From G963422745 sp965214285 (GTDB lineage: Bacteria > Actinomycetota > Acidimicrobiia > Acidimicrobiales > Aldehydirespiratoraceae): a stretch of DNA of 64,000 nucleotides. A model generated the notes under the pieces. The model was not told the origin of the DNA and did no database searches. It saw only the letters and a list, made by a program, of their open reading frames with translations. Below are positions 25,715-34,479 of the stretch, piece by piece. Location: NCBI GenBank assembly GCA_965214285.1, contig OZ243946.1, positions 2,418,001-2,482,000 on the forward strand, given 5' to 3'. Position numbers and translations under genes: made by a program. Position 1 is the stretch's first letter. Each line of letters begins with the position of its first letter.

Positions 25715-26044
25715 ATGCCGTGGCTGGTGCGCGAAGAGCGGGTGATCGCCTCGCTGGAGATCGCCGAGAGCCGCTCTGCGCGTCGCCGCGGGCTGCTGGG
25801 CCGCGACGGGATCGAAGGCGCGCTGCTGCTGCGCCCGACACGCTCGGTCCACACCATCGGAATGCGCTTCGCGATCGATGTCGCCCATCTCGACGCCGAC
25901 CTCACGGTGCTCAGCGTCACCACCATGGCGCCGCGGCGCATCGGGCGCTGGCAGCCCCGAGCCCGTGCTGTGCTGGAGGCCGAGGCCGGCTCGTTTCGGG
26001 CCTGGGGCGTGGTGCCCGGCGACGTGCTCGAGATACGCCAGTGA
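25715..26044 (+). CDS. DUF192 family protein
   Basis: 109 residues covering the whole DUF192 domain: RRRGLLGRDGIEGALLLRPTRSVHTIGMRFAIDVAHLDADLTVL, then AVLEAEAGSFRAWGVVPGDVLEI. The conserved R..GLLGR and SVHTIGMRF..DV blocks are intact. The family is widespread and functionally unclear. No signal peptide is present, unlike many homologues, so it is probably cytoplasmic. It sits 46 nt upstream of rsmI on the same strand. Confidence 0.88.
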   Translation: MPWLVREERVIASLEIAESRSARRRGLLGRDGIEGALLLRPTRSVHTIGMRFAIDVAHLDADLTVLSVTTMAPRRIGRWQPRARAVLEAEAGSFRAWGVVPGDVLEIRQ

Positions 26045-26090
26045 CGGCACCGCCTCTGAGACAGCACCACAGAGACCCCAGCGGGCCACG

Positions 26091-27008
26091 ATGACTCCCC
26101 GACCCGATGACAAGGCCGCTGCCGATGACAAGGCCGGCACCGACGACAGTCCTCCTGCGACGACAAGTGCGCTGGTCCTGGTCGCCACGCCGATCGGCAA
26201 CCTCGGCGACCTGTCGCCCCGCGCAGCCGAGGAGCTGGCCGGCGCGGACCTGATCTGCTGCGAGGACACCCGCCGCACCGGCAAGCTGCTGGAGCATCGC
26301 GGGATCACCCGGCCCAGGCTCCGGCGGGTCGACGCCCACACCGAGGCCGAGGCCGTCGACGAGATCGTCGGGCGCATCGCAGCCGGCCAGCGGGTCGCCC
26401 TGGTCAGCGATGCGGGGACTCCGACGCTGTCGGACCCCGGCCGGCGGCTGGTGGCCGCGGTCGCCGGCGCCGGCCTGAAGGTGACCGTGGTGCCGGGTCC
26501 GAGCGCCGCCGTCGCAGCGCTGGCGGTCAGCGGGCTGCGGTGCGGCCGGTTCGTCTTCGAGGGCTTCCTGCCCCGCAAGGGCAAGGCCCGCAGCGAGGCC
26601 CTGGCGAGGCTCGCGGACGAGGAGCGCACGGTCGTGATCTACGAGTCCGCCAAGCGCCTCGGCGGGACCCTGGCCGACCTGGCGGAGGCCTGCGGCTCGC
26701 AGCGGCGTGCGGTGGTGGCCCGCGAGCTGACCAAGCTGCACGAGGAGGTGCGGCGCGCAACGCTGGCCGACCTGGCGGCGTGGGCCAGCGGGGGCGTCAA
26801 AGGCGAGATCGTGGTGGTGCTCGACGGCGCCGAGCCAGCCGCGCCGGCCGACGACAACGTGATCGTCGAGGCTCTGCAAGAAGCGCTGGCCGACGGCCTG
26901 TCCAGCCGGGATGCAGCCGCCGAGGTGGCCGCCGAGCTGGGCATTCGCCGCCGGCGCGCCTACGCCCTCGCGCTGAGTCTCCGAGAGAGTGTCACACCCC
27001 CTACCTAG
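26091..27008 (+). CDS. rsmI: 16S rRNA (cytidine1402-2'-O)-methyltransferase RsmI
   Basis: 305 residues. Methylates C1402 of 16S rRNA. After an Asp/Ala-rich 24-residue extension come LVLVATPIGNLGDLSPRA, ICCEDTRRTGKLL, VALVSDAGTPTLSDPG, VTVVPGPSAAVAALAVSGL, FVFEGFLPRKGKAR, TVVIYESAKRL and ARELTKLHEEV, the full tetrapyrrole-methylase-fold signature set. A small C-terminal helical domain closes it. ATG 26091 is chosen; the upstream open frame lies across the DUF192 gene. The final codons lie inside a damage-type promoter: the rsmI TAG stop is the first three bases of its -10 hexamer. Confidence 0.95.
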   Translation: MTPRPDDKAAADDKAGTDDSPPATTSALVLVATPIGNLGDLSPRAAEELAGADLICCEDTRRTGKLLEHRGITRPRLRRVDAHTEAEAVDEIVGRIAAGQRVALVSDAGTPTLSDPGRRLVAAVAGAGLKVTVVPGPSAAVAALAVSGLRCGRFVFEGFLPRKGKARSEALARLADEERTVVIYESAKRLGGTLADLAEACGSQRRAVVARELTKLHEEVRRATLADLAAWASGGVKGEIVVVLDGAEPAAPADDNVIVEALQEALADGLSSRDAAAEVAAELGIRRRRAYALALSLRESVTPPT

Positions 27009-27011
27009 CTT
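26989..27011 (+). promoter_or_regulatory. RecA-NDp/PafBC-type promoter copy 1 (distal, rmuC)
   Basis: GTGTCACAC, then 8 nt, then TAGCTT. It lies in the last codons of rsmI and is preceded by GAGA. An ATG follows 4 nt later and opens a 32-codon frame (27016-27114) overlapping the rmuC start. Core (TGTCA) and 11-nt spacing to TANNNT match the mycobacterial DNA-damage promoter consensus. Confidence 0.6.
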
Positions 27012-27045
27012 GGGCATGGCTCAAGACGGGAGGGATCCGACGAGA

Positions 27046-27068
27046 GTGTCACACCCCCTCCCTAGCTT
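27046..27068 (+). promoter_or_regulatory. RecA-NDp/PafBC-type promoter copy 2 (proximal, rmuC)
   Basis: GTGTCACAC-N8-TAGCTT, a near-exact duplicate of copy 1 with 57-nt periodicity (shared GAGAGTGTCACACCCCCT and CCTAGCTTGG). The predicted start of transcription gives a short leader ending in GAGAGAGGA, a good ribosome-binding site for rmuC. Confidence 0.65.
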
Positions 27069-27098
27069 GGCTATCGTCCACAAGAGAGAGGAAAACTC

Positions 27099-28502
27099 AT
27101 GGATGCAATACTGACTCTGATCGCCGTCGTGGCGGTCGTGATCGCTGCGGCAGCGCTGGCCACGGCCCGCAAGCGCCGAGGCGAACCTCGGTCTGCGGTC
27201 CAGGCGAACGACACTGCGGCCGAGGCGGACAACAGCCTTCTCGCTGCGCAGGTCGCATCGCTGACCGAGATCCTCAGCACCAAGATCGACGGCATCTCCA
27301 GCACCGTCGACGCCAAGCTCGGCGGCGTCGACGACAAGCTCGGCGGCGTGATGACTTCGAGCAACGCCCTGGGCGAGGGGTTCGGCAGGCTGCGCGACCT
27401 CGTCAGCGGGGTGAAGGAGAACGCCGCGCAACAGCACGCCACGATCGCCGAGAGGCTCGACCAGACCTTGAAAGGCCAGTCGAAGCTCGCGGATGTCACC
27501 GGAGATCTGGAGAGGAGCTTGGTCGGCACAGCCCGCGGCGGCTTCGGCGAGCAGCTGGCCGCGGAGGTGATCCAGGCAGCCGGGATGATCGAGGGCACCC
27601 ACTACCGGGCGCAGACCAAGATCGAGAACGGCAAGATACCGGACTTCACGTTCCTGCTGCCCCGGGACGGCGATCCCCAGGGCTGCAGCCTGCACATGGA
27701 CGTCAAGTACCCGTACGACAACTTCAAGAAGTACGGCAGTCTCGATGCAAAATCCGATGCTGCTGAAGACTGTCTGAAGGGTTTCCGACGGGACGTCAGG
27801 ACGTGCATCAGCCAAGTCGAGAACTACGTGAACACCGACTCGGGTCTCGACTGCGCGCTGCTGTACATCCCCAACGAGGCCGTCTACGGCTTCATCCAGC
27901 AGCACGGCTACGACGGCGAAGCAAAGCGCCATCTCTTCGCAGACGCGATGGAGAGGAAAGTCGTGCTGTGCTCCCCCTCCAACCTCTACCTGACGCTCAG
28001 CGTGATCAAGCACGCCGTTGACTCGTTCATGCGTGAGCAGGCGGCAGGCGAGATCCTCGAGCACCTCGATGCGCTGGAGAAGCAGTGGGACAAATGCCAA
28101 GACGAGCTCGACAAGCTCGACGACCAGACGACCACGGTCCGCAACACCGTCGACCGGTTGACCGGCAGACGTCGCCGCGGGATGCAAAGGGTGATCGACC
28201 GCATGAAGAACGCGGACGGGCTTTCCGACATCAACAGCACCGACGACGACGCGGGCGGCCATGGCACAGCCCCGGCAACCGCCACGACCGGCGATGCCGC
28301 CCCCGCCGGCGGGACCAGTGCAGCCGCGAACAGCGTGGTCGGGGCCAACGGGGTCGGGAGCGACGGCGCTGCCGGCAGCCACACGGCTGAGGCGGACATC
28401 ACAGACAGCGCGACCGTCGAGGCCGGCAGGGCCAGGCACCGCGAGCCTGTGTCCGAAAGCGCCGCCGACCTGTTCGCCGACGGAGACGACCTGCCCTTCT
28501 AG
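27099..28502 (+). CDS. rmuC: RmuC family DNA recombination protein
   Basis: 467 residues. An N-terminal membrane or hydrophobic anchor (about 4-22) leads into a heptad-rich region (about 45-130), then the RmuC nuclease-like domain: RGGFGEQLAAEVIQAAGMIEGTHYRAQ, IPDFTFLLPRDGD, LHMDVKYPYDNFKKY, LDCALLYIPNEAVYGFIQQ, VVLCSPSNLYLTLSVIKHAV. In the family these Asp/Lys positions resemble a PD-(D/E)XK core, and RmuC limits DNA inversions and rearrangements. The 100-residue C-terminal tail is low-complexity. Two tandem damage-type promoters and a real Shine-Dalgarno precede it, unlike its housekeeping neighbours. Confidence 0.9.
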   Translation: MDAILTLIAVVAVVIAAAALATARKRRGEPRSAVQANDTAAEADNSLLAAQVASLTEILSTKIDGISSTVDAKLGGVDDKLGGVMTSSNALGEGFGRLRDLVSGVKENAAQQHATIAERLDQTLKGQSKLADVTGDLERSLVGTARGGFGEQLAAEVIQAAGMIEGTHYRAQTKIENGKIPDFTFLLPRDGDPQGCSLHMDVKYPYDNFKKYGSLDAKSDAAEDCLKGFRRDVRTCISQVENYVNTDSGLDCALLYIPNEAVYGFIQQHGYDGEAKRHLFADAMERKVVLCSPSNLYLTLSVIKHAVDSFMREQAAGEILEHLDALEKQWDKCQDELDKLDDQTTTVRNTVDRLTGRRRRGMQRVIDRMKNADGLSDINSTDDDAGGHGTAPATATTGDAAPAGGTSAAANSVVGANGVGSDGAAGSHTAEADITDSATVEAGRARHREPVSESAADLFADGDDLPF

Positions 28503-28536
28503 GGCCCAACCGCCTGCCCCGGCACAGAGCCGGCGC

Positions 28537-28542
28537 TAGCCT
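28537..28542 (+). promoter_or_regulatory. -10-like hexamer before metG
   Basis: TAGCCT, 8 nt before the metG ATG; no ribosome-binding site between. Confidence 0.45.
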
Positions 28543-28550
28543 CGTCAGCC

Positions 28551-30206
<1,656 letters not shown>

Positions 30207-30212
30207 GCCGAG

Positions 30213-30998
30213 GTGGCCTGGACCGACCAGCACTGCCATCTGCCTTCGGGCGCTGCGGGCGCGGCCCTGGCTGCCGAGGCCCGAGCCGCCGGCGTGAGCC
30301 GGATGATCACGGTGGGCTGCGACTACGAGGACTCCCGGCGGATGATCGCCACGGCGCGGGCCAACCACGGGGTGTGGGCCACCGCCGGGGTGCACCCCCA
30401 CGAGGCCAGACACGGCATCTCCGGCATCGAGGAGCTGCTGGGCGAGCCTGAGGTGGTGGCGGTCGGCGAGGCCGGGCTCGACTACCGCTACGACCACTCG
30501 CCCAGAGACGTCCAGGCCGAGGTGTTCGCGGCCCAGATCGACCTGGCCAACGAGCACCGCATGCCGCTGGTGATCCACTCCCGCGAGGCCTGGGACGACA
30601 CCTTCGCCATCCTCGACCGCGAAGGCGTGCCCGAGCGCGTCGTGTTCCACTGCTTCACCGGCGGGCCCGACGAGGCGACCGAGGCGCTCAGCCGCGGAGG
30701 CTCGCTCTCCTTCTCGGGGATCGTCACATTCCCCGGCGCCCAGGAGGTACGAGAGGCCGCGGCGCTCTGCCCGCTCGATCGCCTGCTAGTGGAGACCGAC
30801 TCGCCTTACCTTGCGCCCGTGCCCCACCGCGGCAAGCCCAACCGTCCTGCGCTGGTGTCGTTGGTGGGCGCCTGCGTGGCCAAGGCCAAGGGACTGCCGG
30901 TCGCCGATGTGGAGGCAGCGACCACGCTGACCGCCGAGCGCCTCTACTCGCTCGCGGATGGCGACCCGCCGGCCGCCTGCAGCGCTGCCCCGGATTGA
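30213..30998 (+). CDS. tatD: TatD family metal-dependent deoxyribonuclease
   Basis: 261 residues from GTG. TDQHCHLP is the first metal site (His-x-His), followed by TAGVHPHEA, VAVGEAGLDYRYDHSP (Glu ligand), PLVIHSREAWDD, VVFHCFTGG and LLVETDSPYLAPVPHRGKPNRP, all hallmark TatD blocks. TatD enzymes are 3'-5' DNA exonucleases or DNA repair factors. It begins 6 nt after metG, so the two are co-transcribed, as in mycobacteria. Confidence 0.93.
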   Translation: MAWTDQHCHLPSGAAGAALAAEARAAGVSRMITVGCDYEDSRRMIATARANHGVWATAGVHPHEARHGISGIEELLGEPEVVAVGEAGLDYRYDHSPRDVQAEVFAAQIDLANEHRMPLVIHSREAWDDTFAILDREGVPERVVFHCFTGGPDEATEALSRGGSLSFSGIVTFPGAQEVREAAALCPLDRLLVETDSPYLAPVPHRGKPNRPALVSLVGACVAKAKGLPVADVEAATTLTAERLYSLADGDPPAACSAAPD

Positions 30999-31015
30999 CC
31001 TCCCGCAGATTCATG

Positions 31016-31052
31016 TTGCAATTCGGTTACGGAAGTCTTATGGTCGTAACCG
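31016..31052 (+). promoter_or_regulatory. Promoter and inverted-repeat operator of the Rpf-like gene
   Basis: TTGCAA (31016-31021), a 17-nt spacer and TATGGT (31039-31044) form the best sigma-70-type promoter in the window; the ATG is 8 nt after the -10. CGGTTACG (31024-31031) and CGTAACCG (31045-31052) form a perfect inverted repeat with a 13-nt spacer around the -10, a plausible repressor site. Confidence 0.65.
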
Positions 31053-32060
31053 ATGACCGATTCCGCACGCAGACGACGCCTCGGCAACGGCGCCCGAGCC
31101 CTGATCCGGCTCACCGTCATCGCGCTCGTCTTCGGGGTCTCAGGGCTGCTGCTCGCTGACGCCCGCAGCCCTCACGGTTCCCAGATCGAGGTGCAGGGGT
31201 TGGCCCCGGCCGCCGCCAGGCCGGTGACCCCTCCCTCCACGTCGGGGCCGCCGCCCCCCTCCGCGGCCCCGACGAATTCGCCGGCCACGACCACCCGCCC
31301 GGCTGCGCTCGCAGCCCGCTCTGTCGTTCCCGCAGCGTTCCCCCCCACGTCGGGGCCGTCCCCCTCCACCGCGGCCCCGACGAATTCGCCACCCACCGTC
31401 ACAGTGTTCCCCCCCACGTCGGGGCCGTTGTCCCCCACCGCGGCCCCGACGAAATCGCCGGCAACGACCACGACCGTTGTCACCACCACCGCGCCGACCA
31501 GCACGACAGCCGCTCCGGCCACGACCACCACTGCTGCTCCGGCGACGACCACGACTGCGCCGCCGCCCACCACCGCCGCGCCCACGACGACCACGACTGC
31601 GCCGCCCGGCGATGACGACGCCGGCGGGACGTCAGACGACTCCGGCGACGACGGCTCCGCGGACCAAGAGCCGGGCAACGGCGACACCGACGGCGAAGCA
31701 CCGGGCAACGGCGACGCCGACGGCGAAGCACCGGACGGCTCTGATGATGACGATGGCGTTACGACCACGACGCTCGACCCGTCGGGGCCGACCGCTGAGC
31801 AGTGGGCTGCCCTGCGGCGATGCGAGTCCGGCGGCACCGACGGCAACTACCAGGCCTACAACCGCAGAGGCCCGTTCCTCGGCGCCTACCAGTTCCTGCA
31901 GACCACCTGGGACTGGGTGGCCGGCTGGAACAACCCGGCGCTCGTCGGGGTCGATCCCCGCGACGCGTCGCCGGCCGAGCAGGACTCGCAGGCCTTCGCC
32001 CTCTACGACAGGCAGGGCCGCAGTCCCTGGCCGGTCTGCGGCCGTCGCCACCTGCCGTAG
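31053..32060 (+). CDS. Resuscitation-promoting-factor-like secreted transglycosylase
   Basis: 335 residues. A basic N-terminus and one signal or anchor helix (about 18-35) are followed by some 200 residues of Pro/Thr/Ser- then Asp/Glu/Gly-rich linker, suited to crossing the cell wall. The C-terminal transglycosylase-like domain is WAALRRCESGGTDGNYQ (catalytic Glu258), GPFLGAYQFLQTTWDWV, then QDSQAFALYDRQGRSPWPVC, with the paired Cys of Rpf proteins. Rpf enzymes cleave peptidoglycan to restart growth. The DUF348/G5 modules of RpfB are absent; the position between tatD and rsmA is that of rpfB in mycobacteria. The linker contains three repeats of about 50 nt. Confidence 0.88.
   Translation: MTDSARRRRLGNGARALIRLTVIALVFGVSGLLLADARSPHGSQIEVQGLAPAAARPVTPPSTSGPPPPSAAPTNSPATTTRPAALAARSVVPAAFPPTSGPSPSTAAPTNSPPTVTVFPPTSGPLSPTAAPTKSPATTTTVVTTTAPTSTTAAPATTTTAAPATTTTAPPPTTAAPTTTTTAPPGDDDAGGTSDDSGDDGSADQEPGNGDTDGEAPGNGDADGEAPDGSDDDDGVTTTTLDPSGPTAEQWAALRRCESGGTDGNYQAYNRRGPFLGAYQFLQTTWDWVAGWNNPALVGVDPRDASPAEQDSQAFALYDRQGRSPWPVCGRRHLP
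31235..31462 (+). repeat. Three-copy repeat in the Rpf linker
   Basis: The segment ACGTCGGGGCCG, a Pro-rich stretch, then CGGCCCCGACGAA recurs three times, encoding TSGPxPxxAAPTxSP units. All copies keep frame, giving a length-variable cell-wall spacer. Confidence 0.7.
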
Positions 32061-32092
32061 AGCCGCCGCCTGCCGTAGAGCTAGCGCCGACG

Positions 32093-32129
<37 letters not shown>

Positions 32130-32147
32130 CGCCCTGGCTGCACGCCC

Positions 32148-32153
32148 TAGCGT
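32148..32153 (+). promoter_or_regulatory. -10-like hexamer before rsmA
   Basis: TAGCGT, 6 nt before the GTG of rsmA; the poly(C) tract occupies the upstream -35 zone. Confidence 0.4.
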
Positions 32154-32159
32154 GGCGGC

Positions 32160-32999
32160 GTGACCCACAGCCGCTCGCAGATCAGGTCGCTTCTCGACCG
32201 CCACGGCCTTGAGCCGCGGCGCGCGCTGGGGCAGAACTTCGTGGCCGACCCCGACCTGGTGCGCCGCATCGCCCGCCTCAGCGGCGCCTGCGCCGATCGC
32301 CCGGTCCTGGAGATCGGCGCAGGCCTGGGCTCGCTCACCCTGGCACTGGCCGAAACCGGCGCGGTTGTCACTGCCATCGAGATCGACCGGCGGCTGGTCG
32401 CGGTCCTCGAAGAGGTGCTGGCCGGCCACATCGCTTCGGGCAGCGTCGAGCTGCGCGAAGCCGACGCCACAGCCCTGGACTACGAGGATCTGCTCGCGGG
32501 CCGCCTCTCAGGCAGCGATGCCTGGCAGCTCGTCGCCAACCTCCCCTACAACATCGCCACGCCGCTGATCCTGGACCTGCTGCGCGGAGTGCCTCAGGTC
32601 GCCTCGATGCTCGTCATGGTTCAGCTCGAAGTCGCCCAGCGCCTCACAGCGCTGCCCGGCGACAAGGCCCTCGGCATCCCGTCGCTGCTGGTCGCCTGCT
32701 TCGCCACAGCCGAGATCGTCGAGCGCGTGCCGCCGGAGGCGTTCATCCCCGAGCCGGCTGTCGACTCGGCGCTGTTGAGCATCGTGCGCCGCCATGCTCC
32801 CGCGGCAGACGCCGCAGTCGAGGACATGGAGCCGCTGTGGCGCACCGCGTTCTCCCAGCGCCGCAAGATGCTGCGCCGCTCGCTGGCACCGATGCTGCGC
32901 GCCGAGGACTTCGCCAGAGCGGGCATCGACTCGCAGCGCAGACCGCAGACGCTTGCGCTCAGCGAATGGGCGGCACTGGCAGCCGCTCGCAAGTCCTGA
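32160..32999 (+). CDS. rsmA: 16S rRNA (adenine1518/1519-N6)-dimethyltransferase
   Basis: 279 residues from GTG. Dimethylates two adenines near the 3' end of 16S rRNA. GQNFVADPDLVRRI, VLEIGAGLGSLTLALAE (SAM motif I), VTAIEIDRRLV, VANLPYNIATPLILDLL (the catalytic NLPY motif), VQLEVAQRL and the C-terminal FIPEPAVDSALLSIVRR and WRTAFSQRRKMLRRSL define KsgA/RsmA. It follows the Rpf-like gene as in mycobacteria. Confidence 0.95.
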   Translation: MTHSRSQIRSLLDRHGLEPRRALGQNFVADPDLVRRIARLSGACADRPVLEIGAGLGSLTLALAETGAVVTAIEIDRRLVAVLEEVLAGHIASGSVELREADATALDYEDLLAGRLSGSDAWQLVANLPYNIATPLILDLLRGVPQVASMLVMVQLEVAQRLTALPGDKALGIPSLLVACFATAEIVERVPPEAFIPEPAVDSALLSIVRRHAPAADAAVEDMEPLWRTAFSQRRKMLRRSLAPMLRAEDFARAGIDSQRRPQTLALSEWAALAAARKS

Positions 33000-33088
33000 T
33001 CGCCGCAGGCCGGTTGCTCCATTACGACAGCCGTTGCCGAGATCGGCGATGCATGGCTGCTGCGGGCAGGCGACGGCTCGTGTCGTCG

Positions 33089-33094
33089 TAGCCT
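33089..33094 (+). promoter_or_regulatory. -10-like hexamer before ispE
   Basis: TAGCCT, 6 nt before the ispE GTG; leaderless layout. Confidence 0.4.
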
Positions 33095-33100
33095 GCGGGC

Positions 33101-33811
33101 GTGACGACGATCCTGGCGCCGGCAAAGCTGACCTTGTCGCTGCGGGTGAGGGGGCGCCGCTCCGACGGCTACCACCTGATCGACGCCGAGATGGTCACCG
33201 TCGACCTCTGCGACAGCATCGAGATCGACGCCGCCGCCGACACCGAGGTGGAGATGCTCGACGAGCGGGGCGAGCCGCTGAACGAGCCCGACAGCCTGGC
33301 GACACGAGCCCTGGAGCTGGCCGGGCGCACCGCCCGGGTCCGCATCGTCAAGCGCATCCCGATGGGCGCCGGGCTCGGCGGGGGCTCAGCCGATGCCGCC
33401 GCGGTGCTGCGCTGGGCCGGATACGACGACGCCGCAGGCGCCGCGGCCATCGGGGCCGACACGGCCTTCTGCCTGCGCGGCGGGCGGGCACGGGTGAGCG
33501 ACATCGGCGCCGAGATCGAGCCGCTGGCTCACGCAGACGAGACCTACACCCTGCTCACGCCGCCGTTCGGGTGCTCCACCGAAGCCGTGTATGCGGCGTG
33601 GGACGCCCTGGGCGGCCCGAGCGGCGACAACGGCAACGACCTCGAGCCGGCCGCCTTGGCGGTCGCGCCCGAGTTGGCCATGTGGCGCCGCGAACTGGCC
33701 GAGGCCACGCAGACGGCGCCTCGCCTGGCAGGCAGCGGCAGCACCTGGTTCGTCCCCGGCGCCTGGCCGGGCCAGGGCCGCCTGGTGGTCCGCACCGTCC
33801 CCGCGGCGTAG
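33101..33811 (+). CDS. ispE: 4-diphosphocytidyl-2-C-methyl-D-erythritol kinase (short form)
   Basis: 236 residues from GTG; a GHMP kinase of the MEP isoprenoid pathway. APAKLTLSLRVRGRRSDGYHLIDAEMVTVDL matches the IspE N-terminus, RIPMGAGLGGGSADAAAVLRW is the GHMP ATP motif, and GADTAFCLRGGRARVSDIGAEIEPL follows. Typical IspE is about 290-310 residues; here the part between the first strands and the kinase motif and the C-terminal region are compressed, yet the Lys, Asp and glycine-loop positions are kept. It may be a lineage-specific minimal form. Confidence 0.87.
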   Translation: MTTILAPAKLTLSLRVRGRRSDGYHLIDAEMVTVDLCDSIEIDAAADTEVEMLDERGEPLNEPDSLATRALELAGRTARVRIVKRIPMGAGLGGGSADAAAVLRWAGYDDAAGAAAIGADTAFCLRGGRARVSDIGAEIEPLAHADETYTLLTPPFGCSTEAVYAAWDALGGPSGDNGNDLEPAALAVAPELAMWRRELAEATQTAPRLAGSGSTWFVPGAWPGQGRLVVRTVPAA

Positions 33812-33813
33812 GC

Positions 33814-33832
33814 GGGCCGAAGCGTCCGGCCC
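33814..33832. terminator. Candidate bidirectional hairpin between ispE and bS22
   Basis: GGGCCG (33814-33819) pairs perfectly with CGGCCC (33827-33832) over a 7-nt loop, in the 63-nt gap between convergent genes. No T-run is present. Confidence 0.4.
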
Positions 33833-33874
33833 ATGCACAAGAAGACTGCAGCGGGGCCGTTCACCCCGAAGCGG

Positions 33875-33964
33875 CTACTTGCGCTGGTGGCGCGTTCTGC
33901 GCAGCATCTTCTTGTGCTTTTTCTTGCGCATGCGCTTGCGGCGCTTCTTGACGAGTGAACCCAC
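33875..33964 (-). CDS. Small ribosomal protein bS22-like (AURKAIP1/COX24 domain)
   Basis: A 29-residue, extremely basic protein from GTG: GSLVKKRRKRMRKKKHKK then MLRRTRHQRK. This matches the actinobacterial bS22/AURKAIP1-type sequence (GSVIKKRRKRMSKKKHRK...), a stoichiometric small-subunit component seen in mycobacterial ribosome structures. It is short enough to be missed by standard calling. It sits between convergent ispE and the divergently transcribed tRNA-Gln. Confidence 0.88.
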   Translation of the reverse strand: MGSLVKKRRKRMRKKKHKKMLRRTRHQRK

Positions 33965-34059
33965 GACCGGCGACGCTACCGGCTGGTTTCGCCAAGCCCA
34001 CACAATCGGGCCGAGCCAACGCATCCGGCGGCCGCCCGGCGCACTAGCGTGAGGGGCAT

Positions 34060-34132
34060 TGGCCCGTAGTTCAGCCGGCAGAACGCCGGACTTTGGATCC
34101 GGATGTCGCAGGTTCGAATCCTGCCGGGCCAA
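34060..34132 (+). tRNA. tRNA-Gln (anticodon TTG)
   Basis: A complete 73-nt cloverleaf: acceptor TGGCCCG/CGGGCCA, anticodon stem CCGGA/TCCGG with loop CTTTGGA (anticodon TTG, reading CAA), T-arm GCAGG-TTCGAAT-CCTGC, discriminator A at 34132. CCA is not encoded. TAGCGT (34045-34050) upstream is a likely -10. Its 3' end is repeated at 37269-37282. Confidence 0.96.
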
Positions 34133-34134
34133 CC
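34121..34134 (+). repeat. Left direct repeat (tRNA-Gln 3' end)
   Basis: CTGCCGGGCCAACC, spanning the T-stem/acceptor 3' side of tRNA-Gln and two following bases; attachment-site-like with the copy at 37269. Confidence 0.5.
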
Positions 34135-34479
34135 GCTGTGATGTGTCAGGACATCGGAAAGGGTGAACCCTCGCGGGGGCGGAGGTTTGTCATTTGATCG
34201 GCTGGTAGAGCCAGGCCGGATCGGGTCGAAGCGAGCGTCCTGTGGCTCGGCCGACCGGCTTTCGCCAGGTTCAGGGCGTGCTGGGCCGTACCGAGTGCGA
34301 CGCGGGCCGTGGTGAGCGCCCTCGGTTGGTCTCTATTCGGTTGTCAAGATGCTGGTCCCTGACCTGGGTTCCTGAAGACGTTGTCGCCAGCGCTCAGGTC
34401 GGGTTGTCGAGGGGGAAGATCTCTTGTCGGCGGCGACCTTCGGGGATGGGTCCGGCGGGGGCTGACTGGGTAGGGCGGC
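34135..34479. other. Non-coding interval between tRNA-Gln and the HNH gene
   Basis: 345 bases with no credible gene. Short open frames here lack coding-type third positions. The stretch is somewhat T/G-rich and is probably the 3' part of the islet. I see no integrase remnant in it. Confidence 0.5.

Noticed and set aside
31000..31052. c-di-AMP (ydaO) riboswitch before the Rpf-like gene, as in Streptomyces
   Set aside because: The intergenic region is only 54 nt and the -10 is 8 nt from the ATG, leaving no room for a leader RNA.
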